Shown here one piece after another: positions 6,344 through 16,485 of a stretch of DNA of 64,000 nucleotides. The DNA comes from an uncultured Acinetobacter sp. GTDB lineage: Bacteria; Pseudomonadota; Gammaproteobacteria; Pseudomonadales; Moraxellaceae. The notes under the pieces were generated by a model. That model saw nothing but the letters and a program-made list of their open reading frames with translations. It made no database searches and was not told where the DNA came from. The stretch spans positions 1 to 64,000 of the forward strand of contig NZ_CANLSL010000009.1 of assembly GCF_947493735.1 (NCBI RefSeq), read 5' to 3'. The position numbers and the translations under genes are program-made. How positions within the stretch are numbered: the stretch's first letter is position 1; the number at the start of each line of letters is the position of its first letter.

Positions 6344-7985
6344 TACTGTTATCGCTTGCCTGTAGTGCTGGCAATTTCCCTTGTTGAAGTTTGGCTTTGA
6401 TATCTTCGTTAAAAATCTCGAAACGGTTAAACCCGTGGTTGTTTCTAAATAGCCGTAACACTTTATCCAAGCTGTTTAAATGGCTTTGGAATAAAGCGGA
6501 TTTATTGAATTTAAACACATCATCCCACAGATATTTGATGACTTTTTCGGCAAAAGGAATGCCGTTGTTTAGGTCATCGGGCAGTTTGAGTTCATCGGCT
6601 CGCACAAAGAACGCTCCAAGCCGTTTGTCTTCAGACGATAATGTGTCTTTATTAACCTCAAGAATATGTTCATTGATAACCGTATTAAACTGTTGCCAAC
6701 TGACACCTGTATCCAAAACAGGTACATTCTTGTAACCACAATCCTCGATATTGTTTTCAATCATCCGCATCGTCCAACGCCGTTGAAAGGCGGTGTCTAG
6801 GGTAAACACGTTTTGGTCAGCGGTGTTCATTGTTGCCAAAATGGAGAGATTATTGGGAATAAAGATGGTTTTATTGGGGTCATCAAAGATTTCTTTTGCC
6901 ATTAAATCATGGGAAATGCGATAACTACTTGAGCCTTCATCTTTTCGGTCAAGAAGTTGGAATACTTCGCCAAAGATAGCAGGAGCGTTGCCACGGTTGA
7001 TTTCTTCGATGACAAGGTAGTGGTGGTGGCTCGGGTCGTTGATGGCTTTTTTTAGAATTTTGGTGAAAGAGCCTGCTTTGAATTGGTAGTCGATTTTGCC
7101 ATTATCATTAACTTTGGGTAGGATTTGCCCGACAAAATCGGTGTTGAGATAGTCGGGGTGGAAGACAATGCGTTCAATATAGGTTTCGTCTTCACCTGTG
7201 ATTTTGTTGATGTTGTAACTTTTTCCAACGCCTGCAACACCATATAAAAGCAAATTTTGGGGCTTTCTTGGAATATTTGGAATGGGTTTTGTGATGTTGC
7301 TAAATGGGCTAAGAGGTGGTAAGTGATGAGGTTGGTCAGCATTGACATCGAATTCACCAATGATATTAAAATCAAAGATATTCACAATCTGCTTAATTTC
7401 TAGTCCAGAGTATAACGTTTGTGAAAATGGGGACGCACTCAAATCCCCTGCATCTTTGACAATAAATGAGCCATCATATTTAATTGTCAAATTGCCATCT
7501 AAGTTTGCCCCTTTAGTCGCAGTTAGATAACTGTCAAGCGATATTGGCTGATGTGCATCAAAAACAGTGGTATTTTCATCAATAAACAAGATGTTAAAAT
7601 CTTGTTCTCCAATTAAGCTGTATAACCGTTGCTTTTGTGCTTCAATGAATGTCGCATTTTTGTACCAAAAAATGGTTGTCAATAACACATTGATATTGAT
7701 GGGTCTGCCGTTTAAAAAATTCGACAATGAACGAGTTGCCCAACTGGGCGTAAATAAAGCAAACCAACTTTTTTCAGATGTTCTAGCTTTCACTTCTTTT
7801 AAAGTAAACGCTGAATTTGCAAGATTGGCAAACAATCCCATATCTGCATGGTAATAATAATCTTGAACTTTTTCGGAACTTAATAATAATAAAATAATGC
7901 CCACAAAAGTATCAGGCTTTCTAATACGTTGCTGAATCAGCTTTCTTGCTTCAATAAGCTGATTGATTGAAATATATAAATCCAT
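6333..7985 (-). CDS. McrB-like AAA+ GTPase subunit of the restriction system
   Basis: 550 aa. The N-terminal 230 residues are a variable, probably DNA-recognising region. The C-terminal half is an AAA+ domain of McrB type: Walker A GVAGVGKS (249-256), Walker B LVIEEINRGN (about 319-328), and the sensor segment ATMNTADQNVFTLDTAFQRRW (about 385-405), where NTAD is typical of McrB. In McrBC and LlaJI this subunit hydrolyses GTP, translocates DNA and activates the nuclease subunit. It is preceded by the methyltransferase (37-bp gap) and overlaps the nuclease gene. Confidence 0.85.
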   Translation of the reverse strand: MDLYISINQLIEARKLIQQRIRKPDTFVGIILLLLSSEKVQDYYYHADMGLFANLANSAFTLKEVKARTSEKSWFALFTPSWATRSLSNFLNGRPININVLLTTIFWYKNATFIEAQKQRLYSLIGEQDFNILFIDENTTVFDAHQPISLDSYLTATKGANLDGNLTIKYDGSFIVKDAGDLSASPFSQTLYSGLEIKQIVNIFDFNIIGEFDVNADQPHHLPPLSPFSNITKPIPNIPRKPQNLLLYGVAGVGKSYNINKITGEDETYIERIVFHPDYLNTDFVGQILPKVNDNGKIDYQFKAGSFTKILKKAINDPSHHHYLVIEEINRGNAPAIFGEVFQLLDRKDEGSSSYRISHDLMAKEIFDDPNKTIFIPNNLSILATMNTADQNVFTLDTAFQRRWTMRMIENNIEDCGYKNVPVLDTGVSWQQFNTVINEHILEVNKDTLSSEDKRLGAFFVRADELKLPDDLNNGIPFAEKVIKYLWDDVFKFNKSALFQSHLNSLDKVLRLFRNNHGFNRFEIFNEDIKAKLQQGKLPALQASDNSNEI

Positions 7986-8022
7986 TGCAAACGCCTTTTT
8001 ATAGACAATAACTTTACGTTAA

Positions 8023-9390
8023 TTATTGGGTGGCAAATAATGAAGCCAAGATTGCTTGAATGACAGGTACAGTGACAGAGTTACCTAATTGCTTATAGGC
8101 TTGAGCATTCGACACATCAAATTTAAAATCATCATTAAAACCTTGTAGTCGCAAGGCTTCACGAACAGATAACTTTCTTTGAATATCCCATAACTTAGGC
8201 ACACGATTGGCAATAATGGTTGGAGAATAGGTGTCAAGTGATGCGTAAAAGGCTTCTTGAATTTGCGTTTTGGCAAAGTCACCAACATGAAAACGTAACG
8301 CTCCGTCCGCTTTTAGGTAGGAAAAAACCCCATGTTTTCCTTTTTTGGTATGGGGAGCATACATAGAATTATCATGCTCAACTCGTTCATTGAGATGGCA
8401 ATTGGCAAAATGATAGTTAATTCTGTCAATTTCAAACTTGCTTAGAATTAGCGATTTGTCAGTGTTATCAGATTCGATAATATCTCGTAGCTTCGTTGTT
8501 GTATCACGGTTTTTAGGAAATTCAAATCTACCATTATCGCTATCTTTGCGAATTGCCACACAATACCAACGCTCCCGAAATTGTGGTACGCCATAATCAT
8601 AACTATTTAAAATCGTCCAATAGGTATTATAGCCTGCTTCGTCCAATGCCTTTAAAGCGATGTCCATTGTCTTGCCTTTATCATGCGATTTAAAGCCTTT
8701 GACATTTTCAAGTAACGCAAATTTTGGTTTCTTATTTTCCAAGATGCGTAACACATCAAAAAACAATGTGCCTCGGGTTTTGTCCTCAAAACCTTCTGTT
8801 TTACCCGAATAACTAAATGGCTGACAAGGAAAGCCTGCCAGTAGTAAATCATGTGAGGGTAAATTATTTGCATCAATTTGGGTAATATCGCCAAAAGGCA
8901 TTTCATGATGATTAAGTTGGTAGGTTTGCTGTGCAAATTTGTCAAATTCTGATGAAAACACACATAAACCACCATTCCTCTCAGCACCTAGGCGAATACC
9001 ACCAATACCTGCAAATAAGTCAATGAATTTAAACTTATGATTGGTAGTTGAGTTAGGTAATTTTTTCAACTCAGCATCAGAAATTAACGCTAAAACTTGC
9101 TTTTTAAGTGATTTGGATGAGCAAATATTCGCATCACAATATAAATCGGTATTGTACTTAATCGCATATAACCACTGGTCAAGCGTTGCTTGAACATCGC
9201 TACCCTTGGGCGTATGACGTTGTGCAAGTTCAGACAAGTGAGATGAAACAGATTGTTTATTCACTTCATATCTCGTAAGATTTGGCTTCATTAGCTTAAG
9301 ACAAGGTGCTTTTTGCTTCTGATAAGTATAATCAAGGGCTTGATATCCTAACTCTAGCGATGACGACAAAGCAATATACTGTTCATTCAT
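8023..9390 (-). CDS. DNA (cytosine-5) methyltransferase
   Basis: 455 aa. A roughly 118-residue N-terminal extension precedes the catalytic domain. Motif I FIDLFAGIGG (122-131) binds S-adenosylmethionine; motif IV GFPCQPFS contains the nucleophile Cys189; motif VI is ENVKGF (229-233 region); motif X near the C-terminus has QLGNSVTVPV. It methylates C5 of cytosine in the recognition site and protects host DNA from the associated nuclease. A good -10 box lies about 80 bp upstream, and a terminator closes the tns operon before it, so it can be expressed independently. LlaJI itself carries two such enzymes; only one is seen here. Confidence 0.9.
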   Translation of the reverse strand: MNEQYIALSSSLELGYQALDYTYQKQKAPCLKLMKPNLTRYEVNKQSVSSHLSELAQRHTPKGSDVQATLDQWLYAIKYNTDLYCDANICSSKSLKKQVLALISDAELKKLPNSTTNHKFKFIDLFAGIGGIRLGAERNGGLCVFSSEFDKFAQQTYQLNHHEMPFGDITQIDANNLPSHDLLLAGFPCQPFSYSGKTEGFEDKTRGTLFFDVLRILENKKPKFALLENVKGFKSHDKGKTMDIALKALDEAGYNTYWTILNSYDYGVPQFRERWYCVAIRKDSDNGRFEFPKNRDTTTKLRDIIESDNTDKSLILSKFEIDRINYHFANCHLNERVEHDNSMYAPHTKKGKHGVFSYLKADGALRFHVGDFAKTQIQEAFYASLDTYSPTIIANRVPKLWDIQRKLSVREALRLQGFNDDFKFDVSNAQAYKQLGNSVTVPVIQAILASLFATQ

Positions 9391-9468
9391 GGATTAAAAC
9401 CAACATTAGTTCTTGGAAAGCCGGTTAAATTTAGAAAATTCATTAGTAGAGATACTCAGGGATTAAGC

Positions 9469-9474
9469 ATTATA
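9469..9474 (-). promoter_or_regulatory. Putative -10 box for the restriction-modification operon
   Basis: TATAAT on the minus strand about 80 bp before the methyltransferase ATG. No good -35 at 16-18 bp spacing. Confidence 0.4.
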
Positions 9475-9521
9475 CCAACTTCAACGTTTCAATTCCCAAA
9501 TATCTTCTCATAAGAAAGAAC

Positions 9522-9545
9522 AAAACGACAATATGTGTCGTTTTT
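9522..9545 (-). terminator. Terminator after tnsE
   Basis: Perfect 9-bp stem AAAACGACA / TGTCGTTTT with a 5-nt loop, 50-70 bp beyond the tnsE stop. It separates the tns operon from the cargo operon. Confidence 0.7.
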
Positions 9546-9592
9546 AAATGATTTAAATGAGCTTTATCGCTATAAAATTTTCATGAATATAC

Positions 9593-11167
9593 TTATTCAT
9601 TTATTAATGAATTTAAACTATTCAAAATTCGTTCCGACCAACTTTCTATCATAATCTCTAAATCAGCAACACCGCTATAAAAATCTTTTGGATGGTTGAT
9701 ATTAACTTTTTGAGTGAAAGGTATCTTAGACCAGGTAATAGAGGTTCTTACAACATCTTTGAGCAACTCATTAAAATCCTCAACCTTATAGGTATCTTTT
9801 ACAATTAGTGTGGATAGCCGTTTTTTTTCAAGGTCAGTTGTATCGACCTCAAGGAGACTAAATGACTGATTGTTATATTGAAACTTAGCTTCCAACAATG
9901 TTCTAAAATTGCCATCTGTTTTTCGATATAACTTGCAACGAGGCACTCGTGGTAGCTCATGATAACAAAATGTTAAGTTCTCTAAATTCAATTTTTCAAG
10001 CGAAGCTATCAACGCAATAAAATTTTGTCGATATTGGATATCACGGGGGGTGATATCTTCTGTATTTTGGAACTCACCTTTCGGAACTGTACCTGTGATT
10101 GTGGCTTCATCTGTTGCTACGGTAAGTAACTCAATTTCTGATAACTCATTCTTATCATCATCTTCATTTATTTGAATACTCGGTTTTTTGACGGTACGAC
10201 TTCGCTTTATCGAAGATACTATTGGCGTTAAAAACTCAAATATGGTTACAGGCGTTTCAATCAATTGAGTTGACATATCAGAGTTTGCTTGATGCTCATC
10301 GCTGATATTTGGCTCTTTGATGGTATTAGCTTGAGTTGAAGTCTCTGCCCCACTTTGTATGACAGCTTCTTCAGTAAAGATATCTCCCTCAAATACGACT
10401 TCACCTTGAATACCTGAACTGATGCCACTAACACCAAGGATTTCATCGACATACAGAATCCCATTCTTATTAAGATATCCCTTGACTTGAAATTTGGCAT
10501 TCATGAGTGGTGGTGGTGTAAAGTTAAATACCCATCTCTCGTATTTATCGTCTTGCGTTTTATGTTCGACAAGATTTTGATAAATGCTATAGTAGCTATT
10601 TTTGATATTAGGATTTAATAACAGCCAAGATAATTTACTTATAAAACCTAAGTCATCAAACAAAGTTTTGACCAAGGAACAATGTGGTAGAACCGTGATG
10701 ATATTTTTATCATCAACTTTCTTTACTGAGAAGTCTAAGTCCAAAGTTCGCTCTTGCAATGAAGAACTGGCTAGGTAAGCGTTATGAAAAAATAGTATTC
10801 GAGCCAGTTCTAATTTAGGAATTTTTACTGCTATCTGTTTATAGAAGTGCTTTTCGTAGTTGATGTCCATGATGACTTCAAAATTATATTTATCTGAAGT
10901 CGATAGATTACTTAAACTATCAATGACGAAACTTGCTTCTTTATAATATTGTTTGGTAGGCTCAGTTGTATTATAAATACGCCCTTTTGCGAGCATTGGC
11001 ATATTGCTAAACCTTAAACCTACAGGTTTAGGTTCTTGTTTATCTTTAAGCCTTGCCAACTCTTTATAATATACAGTTACTAGCCACTCGTTGTACGTTT
11101 TTGCTCTATAAAGTGAGGTTTCTAAACCCGTAATCATAACATCGCTAGGTAGCTTTTGGATTCTCAT
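9593..11167 (-). CDS. tnsE: TnsE, alternative target selector
   Basis: 524 aa (Tn7 TnsE about 538). Several blocks correspond to Tn7 TnsE: PKLELARILFFHNAYL (about 120-135), FNFTPPPLM with VKGYL (about 217-234), the SLLEVDTTD region (about 436-444), and a C-terminal block with NHPKDF and ESWSERIL (about 491-517). The middle (about 260-360) is low-conservation linker. In Tn7, TnsE binds DNA and the sliding clamp and directs transposition to discontinuously replicating DNA such as conjugating plasmids. The ATG follows the tnsD stop codon with no gap. Confidence 0.9.
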   Translation of the reverse strand: MRIQKLPSDVMITGLETSLYRAKTYNEWLVTVYYKELARLKDKQEPKPVGLRFSNMPMLAKGRIYNTTEPTKQYYKEASFVIDSLSNLSTSDKYNFEVIMDINYEKHFYKQIAVKIPKLELARILFFHNAYLASSSLQERTLDLDFSVKKVDDKNIITVLPHCSLVKTLFDDLGFISKLSWLLLNPNIKNSYYSIYQNLVEHKTQDDKYERWVFNFTPPPLMNAKFQVKGYLNKNGILYVDEILGVSGISSGIQGEVVFEGDIFTEEAVIQSGAETSTQANTIKEPNISDEHQANSDMSTQLIETPVTIFEFLTPIVSSIKRSRTVKKPSIQINEDDDKNELSEIELLTVATDEATITGTVPKGEFQNTEDITPRDIQYRQNFIALIASLEKLNLENLTFCYHELPRVPRCKLYRKTDGNFRTLLEAKFQYNNQSFSLLEVDTTDLEKKRLSTLIVKDTYKVEDFNELLKDVVRTSITWSKIPFTQKVNINHPKDFYSGVADLEIMIESWSERILNSLNSLINE

Positions 11168-12712
11168 TTAAATTCCTTTTAAATTTTTTGACAAAAATTT
11201 TTGGCTACTCGCTAAGAAACGTCTAGCTTCTTCTGTGAGCCTTTGTTCACTTAGACCTGCTTTTCGCAATATAATCCACTCAGAAATCGATTCTTGTTTT
11301 GACATTCTATCAAAATAAGTCCTTGTCAAACGCCTTATCTGATAGTCTGCAATGTCTTCAGAATAGCGATTTAAAAAAGCGGTAACAAGAGGAAGTTTTG
11401 ACAGGTTTTTTTCGATTAGTGACGGGTTTTTAGATTGCTTTAGCCAAAAATTTCTCGAACGACGTACACCATCAATATCATCAATGACAGCATTTTTAAT
11501 TTGAATTAAGTCTTTGACAAAATCTCTATCTCGTTGAGCCCAATCGTATTTAACTTCCGTATTAATATGTTTGTTTTGGTATTTTTGATGTTCAGCCACA
11601 AGCCAAGACTTATCATTACGATACAACCAAGCGTACAGAGCTGTATTAACGGCTCTTGTTGGTTTAATTTGAAAGCCATTTTTTGCTAGGCAAGTGAGCC
11701 ATTGCTGACGCTTGATTGGGATTTCTGCCACAATATTTTGCGGAATTTCTCTATGCTTTTCGATTTTTTGAATTTTTACATTTTTGACTATGATAAAAAT
11801 CGTTTCAAAATCCCACGCTTTGTCCCAAAATGCCTCAATCACGAGCAGATGCTCAAGATAGCTAAAACTCTTACGGTGCTTGCGGAAAATTGAAACCAAC
11901 CAGTTATTATCTGATTCTAAATCATCAAGGTTAAAGCGTTTTAACAAGTTGATATCCCAACGATTGAGAAATTTTTCACGGATTCTCTCAAAAACGATTT
12001 GCGTATTACCTTTGATACAATCATTAGACAGAGCAAGATTATTATAAAAGGCTGTCCATTGCTCATAAGTTGGGGATTTCGTGCTTTTTAATTGGAGTAA
12101 TTCAAGAATTTTTTCTGTTAGAAATTTATCATCAATAGTGATGAGAACGTTATCTGTAGTAGTATCAAGCAAAAGCATTTCGGAAATTGGAAAAAACTCA
12201 TGTCGATGGGGTGAACGAAAATCCAAAGTCGAATCAACGAGCTTTTTTTGGTGCTTTAAACAATAATCTGCCCCTACAATTTGCCATTGCCTTGACCAAA
12301 ATGCTTCACCCTTTTGAGTAAGTTGCTCTTGTACACAGTCAGGGCAATACCTAGCTTTTTCTAGTATTGCCAATCGAGAAGCATTTAATCCGCTGGCTAA
12401 ATGAACTGAACCCTGTGAAGATTCTTTCATCCAATTGATACATTTTTGTCGTCTATCTTCAGGGAGAAAGGGGGCATAAATGGGAAATAAAGTGTGTCGA
12501 TAAATCAGCGTTTCTAAATCGTATTGACCATTGTGATAAAGTGCCACAATTGATTCTAAATGCGAGGGCATATCAAATGTTGCGATAACTTTTCGATTGT
12601 TAAAAACGACATCTAAAAGTTGCTTAGGGCTGATAATACCTGCTCGTACACCTGCTCGGGCAGTAGTGCTATATATCATCTCTTCAGCATAAGGCATTGG
12701 AAAATTTAGCAT
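11168..12712 (-). CDS. tnsD: TnsD, attTn7 site-selection protein
   Basis: 514 aa (Tn7 TnsD 508). The N-terminal zinc finger uses Cys123, Cys126, Cys151 and His154 (YCPDC ... YCLKHQKK), almost the same positions as in Tn7 TnsD. TnsD recognises the 3' end of glmS and recruits TnsC so that insertion occurs just downstream of the gene. The present location, 20-24 bp beyond glmS, fits this activity. The gene starts 7 bp after tnsC and directly abuts tnsE. Confidence 0.93.
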   Translation of the reverse strand: MLNFPMPYAEEMIYSTTARAGVRAGIISPKQLLDVVFNNRKVIATFDMPSHLESIVALYHNGQYDLETLIYRHTLFPIYAPFLPEDRRQKCINWMKESSQGSVHLASGLNASRLAILEKARYCPDCVQEQLTQKGEAFWSRQWQIVGADYCLKHQKKLVDSTLDFRSPHRHEFFPISEMLLLDTTTDNVLITIDDKFLTEKILELLQLKSTKSPTYEQWTAFYNNLALSNDCIKGNTQIVFERIREKFLNRWDINLLKRFNLDDLESDNNWLVSIFRKHRKSFSYLEHLLVIEAFWDKAWDFETIFIIVKNVKIQKIEKHREIPQNIVAEIPIKRQQWLTCLAKNGFQIKPTRAVNTALYAWLYRNDKSWLVAEHQKYQNKHINTEVKYDWAQRDRDFVKDLIQIKNAVIDDIDGVRRSRNFWLKQSKNPSLIEKNLSKLPLVTAFLNRYSEDIADYQIRRLTRTYFDRMSKQESISEWIILRKAGLSEQRLTEEARRFLASSQKFLSKNLKGI

Positions 12713-12719
12713 AATATTC

Positions 12720-14414
12720 TTAACTTGCCTTTAAAAACGCTTCAAAATCAAAAATCAGTGACGTGTTTTGTTTTAAATGGGCATAGAAACTTTGGTCATC
12801 AGATTTTTGTGAAAATTGAAAGCGTAAATCTTCACTATCTAAAGTATGCCAATCTTTTATGGTTAAAGATTTAGCTTTTCGAGGTTGAGCTAGGTTAGGC
12901 TTTTGATTTTTCGTAGATTCAGAGAACAAATTTTTCTCATCTTCAGCAAGTAGTTGCATCGCTGTAGTTAGAGCTTGACGACTGTCTAAATTCGGAAAAT
13001 CATTGAATATCTGTGTGACAATGTTGGGTAATAAAGTTGAATCGTAACCTACGCCTTTTAATAGTCGATGAAGTCTAATACTTGCCTCATGTCCTTGATA
13101 AGCTGCCTCATCATCAACTTCTGAATATTTTATTGTAATTTTTTCTTGTAAAATCAATACCTTATGGTCAATATCAGGAATAACAAGGTCTGAGTATTGT
13201 GCAATTTCATTAGCAATACCTGATTGTAAAGCCTTAATCATCGGATGGATGGGTTTTAAGTCTTCTTGATAAGTTTTTTCTAAAACTTTAACAGTAATGC
13301 GTTCGATTCCTGATTCTATTGCTCGAAATTGAGATAAAACAAATAGCTTTAAGACAATATCAAGAATGCCTTGCGAAAGTTCATACCATTTTGAGCGGAT
13401 TTCATCAGAGAGAGTTATATCAGCTTTTTTAAGCCATTGGTATTTCCAGAGTTTATCTGTGAACGCATTCCACTCAGATTTGATAATTCGTGCATCAGAT
13501 GTGACAATATTGTCCTCAGCTTTCATCTGTTCCCAAAAAATTGACCCAAGTCCTGCTCCACGGCGAGCAGAACGAAAGTCACCTTCAAAAATGAAACGGG
13601 CCTTTGGCGTGCCAATCATGATTATTGGCAAATTAATGGTATTAACTAGCGTAACGAAAAAATTTAGCATTTTTTCAGCACCGCCTGATTTACCGATACT
13701 CAGATGTTGAATCTCATCAATAATCAAAAGCCCTATTGCATGAAAATTCGCTAATTGAGCCATGATGGGCAATAATGTTTCAACGCTATGTCTTTTTTGA
13801 CCATACTTTTTCTCATAGTTGGTATTAAGCACTTTGTCGATTGCCCGAAAAAAATGAAGGCACAAACTCTTAAGCGAGCCATCATGTGGACAGTCTATTT
13901 TTAGATAAACAATTTGCGTAAAATTATGTTGAGAATGATAAATAGACTGCGGATAAGTGCCAAGAATACGGTTAATTGTTGTCGTTTTACCACTTCCTGA
14001 ACAGCCAATAAAGGCTAAACTGGTTGCCGTTGATTCATTTTCTTGATAGCGAAAAGTGGATAACTCACCAGCCTTCACTTGTTGATAGCCTTCTTGTAGT
14101 TTTTGGGCGAGATTGCCATTTTCTATGTTTCTAGCAACATAACCTTCTCGTAGCATAAGAGACAGTCTATTTTCAAGCTGTACATGGCGGGCAATAGGTT
14201 GAAAAAAATTGTTCATTAAACCTACTAACATATGTGAACGCATGGTGGCGGTTGCATTTTTATCACTTTCACAGAAATCAACTTGACTACTTAAAGCTGA
14301 TATCACATCTTCTGGCTCAAGAATAGGGGGTAAGGCTTCAATAAATGGATTATCGTCATACCTTCTTATCCCAGTTTTTTTATAATCAGCTTGTACGCTA
14401 ATCATCTCAATCAT
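12720..14414 (-). CDS. tnsC: TnsC, AAA+ transposition regulator
   Basis: 564 aa (Tn7 TnsC 555). Walker A GCSGSGKT (137-144) and Walker B LLIIDEIQHL (229-238) are intact. TnsC forms an ATP-dependent filament on target DNA and links the target selectors TnsD or TnsE to the TnsAB transposase, and it also mediates target immunity with TnsB. The start overlaps tnsB by 8 bp. Confidence 0.94.
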   Translation of the reverse strand: MIEMISVQADYKKTGIRRYDDNPFIEALPPILEPEDVISALSSQVDFCESDKNATATMRSHMLVGLMNNFFQPIARHVQLENRLSLMLREGYVARNIENGNLAQKLQEGYQQVKAGELSTFRYQENESTATSLAFIGCSGSGKTTTINRILGTYPQSIYHSQHNFTQIVYLKIDCPHDGSLKSLCLHFFRAIDKVLNTNYEKKYGQKRHSVETLLPIMAQLANFHAIGLLIIDEIQHLSIGKSGGAEKMLNFFVTLVNTINLPIIMIGTPKARFIFEGDFRSARRGAGLGSIFWEQMKAEDNIVTSDARIIKSEWNAFTDKLWKYQWLKKADITLSDEIRSKWYELSQGILDIVLKLFVLSQFRAIESGIERITVKVLEKTYQEDLKPIHPMIKALQSGIANEIAQYSDLVIPDIDHKVLILQEKITIKYSEVDDEAAYQGHEASIRLHRLLKGVGYDSTLLPNIVTQIFNDFPNLDSRQALTTAMQLLAEDEKNLFSESTKNQKPNLAQPRKAKSLTIKDWHTLDSEDLRFQFSQKSDDQSFYAHLKQNTSLIFDFEAFLKAS

Positions 14415-16485
14415 CCTTAAAAAGTAAGTGACTATATGAAGGGTTATTAAGTGCTATTTCTTCATCACTCAAATCTACTGTATCCTTCGTAATAACTTTA
14501 AAGTTAGGTTGTGCTGATTTTATAGAAGGCTGTTTACTAGCTCTCTCAATAGCCTTTTCTACTCGGCGATTTTCTCTAATTTTGCTTAGTTGTGATGCTT
14601 TGGAATCACGGCTTGCGTTTTTAAGTTTTTTAGCACGTTCGAGAATTTCAAGATTTTGTTTCTCTAACTCTGCCAAGGCTAAACTACTTTTAACTGCTTG
14701 CTTAGAAGTCGTCCTTTTTTGAATCGCTTGTATTTGCCATATTTCCCACCAACTGCATCCTTGAAACTCTCTTGAACGGTCAGCAAGTGTTGCTTCCCAA
14801 TACTTCAAGCTATTTTCTTCATAAAAAATATAGACTTTTGAAGCATCGCCAAGTTCATATCCTACTTGAAATGATTTTGGGCGATTGACTGAGCTTTTTC
14901 TGTGTAACCAACCTTTTTGAGTGATTTCTTTGCAATGATAATAGACCCCAAAGACTTTCAGCCCTAAGTCAGAAAGCGTGGCTTTTTGACGAGGTAATAA
15001 TGCGACTGAAAGTATATCTTCATCAACAGCCCTAAGTTTACCCGTACGATTTTGTATGCCCCAATGCCAAATTTCGAGAGGAATCAATGGCATATCCGCA
15101 GGCATATCGGGCTCTCTATCGTACTTAACCAGTTGTTGGGTATTATTATGAATTAGAATTGAACGTAGGATAATTTCAGTAAAATCGCTAATCGTCAAGG
15201 TCGCATCAAGCCGATAATCATGCCCCCCTCTGCGTACTTCTTTCACACCTTCCACCAAACCATGTTCAGACGTGAAAGGTTTAAATTCAGCCTGTATCGT
15301 ATTGAAATATCTTTCTACAATCCCTTTCAAATCCCCACGATACGCTGATGTGTTTTCAATACGAATAGAGAAATTTTTTTCAATCGTTTCGATTTGATGA
15401 CCTAATAATTCTCCTCTGTCCGCCAGGATGGTTTCAGGTAATCCAACACAAGGCCAATCTTCTGTTGTAATCTCAATTCCAAACTTTTTACAAAGTTCCA
15501 CCTTATCGGTTACTGCAACTTGAAATGCCTGCATCGCCACAACGTAGGACGGGTTTTCAAAGCCAATATAAAAGCCTGCAACCATACGAGAAAAAGAATC
15601 AACTACTAAATAAACAATTGGTCTGCCAACGATACTTTGTCTATCAGAATCAGATAATAAATAAATATCAGCAATTGTCGCATCAATTTCATATTTTGAA
15701 CCTGTGCCTAAAATATGGGTATTTACCGTGGATTTAAGCTGACGAATGTCTTTGTTATAAATCTTCTTAGTTGTCCTTTGGACTATTTTCTCAGCTTGGC
15801 TGTACTCTTTATCATAAAAATATTTAAATTGACGGATGGTGGGAATATCTTCATCCAGTACGTTTGGATTCAACGACTTATATCGAAGCTGAAATTGTCG
15901 ATACGCATACATAATAGAATGTTTTTTATTATTCAAAAGCGTTTGATTAATTACAAGATGAAATAGCTTTTTTATCTCATCTGTCACAATCACACCCGCT
16001 TCTTCCATATATTTACGAGGTCTGCCTAGCTTTTTTTCAACATTTCTTTTATCACTTGTGCGAGTATAGGTACGCAAAAGGGCATTAGGTATTTGCCCTC
16101 GTTGCCAATAGTTTCTTAAAAGACGATAAATAGTTTGTTTTGTTGTTTTGTGATTTTCAAGAATCGTGTTGATTAAATCACCACGAATGCTGGGGTTGTG
16201 AAATTCGGCATGGGTAATAATGGGCTGAATTAATTGAAAGTTTGTATCTCTTTTAATGGCATTTTTTGAAGTAGGTTCTTCAAAAATTGAAGCTAAACCC
16301 TTGAAAGGGTCATCAACTAATACACAAGTTCCTTGCTCAATCAACTCTATCAGCAAAGAATACTCAATGTACTCAGGTAAGGCAGCATCCGATTCGATAT
16401 TTATCCAAATATAACCACTAGCAAATTCACTTAAAATTCTAAATTTCGTACCTTGATTCTCATATACATCATTGATTCGCAACAA
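14407..16485 (-). CDS. tnsB: TnsB, DDE transposase subunit
   Basis: 692 aa (Tn7 TnsB 702). The DDE triad is clear: Asp268 (YEIDAT), Asp356 (LADRGE) and Glu391 (GIVERYF), each five residues before the Tn7 positions 273, 361 and 396. N-terminal helix-turn-helix regions (about 90-250) would bind the end repeats listed above. TnsB binds both ends and joins the 3' ends to target DNA. It overlaps tnsA by 17 bp and tnsC by 8 bp, a tightly coupled operon. Confidence 0.96.
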   Translation of the reverse strand: MLRINDVYENQGTKFRILSEFASGYIWINIESDAALPEYIEYSLLIELIEQGTCVLVDDPFKGLASIFEEPTSKNAIKRDTNFQLIQPIITHAEFHNPSIRGDLINTILENHKTTKQTIYRLLRNYWQRGQIPNALLRTYTRTSDKRNVEKKLGRPRKYMEEAGVIVTDEIKKLFHLVINQTLLNNKKHSIMYAYRQFQLRYKSLNPNVLDEDIPTIRQFKYFYDKEYSQAEKIVQRTTKKIYNKDIRQLKSTVNTHILGTGSKYEIDATIADIYLLSDSDRQSIVGRPIVYLVVDSFSRMVAGFYIGFENPSYVVAMQAFQVAVTDKVELCKKFGIEITTEDWPCVGLPETILADRGELLGHQIETIEKNFSIRIENTSAYRGDLKGIVERYFNTIQAEFKPFTSEHGLVEGVKEVRRGGHDYRLDATLTISDFTEIILRSILIHNNTQQLVKYDREPDMPADMPLIPLEIWHWGIQNRTGKLRAVDEDILSVALLPRQKATLSDLGLKVFGVYYHCKEITQKGWLHRKSSVNRPKSFQVGYELGDASKVYIFYEENSLKYWEATLADRSREFQGCSWWEIWQIQAIQKRTTSKQAVKSSLALAELEKQNLEILERAKKLKNASRDSKASQLSKIRENRRVEKAIERASKQPSIKSAQPNFKVITKDTVDLSDEEIALNNPSYSHLLFKDD

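Noticed and set aside
15525..15966. Overlapping plus-strand frames in tnsB
   Set aside because: Antisense to the conserved DDE domain; no protein-like features.
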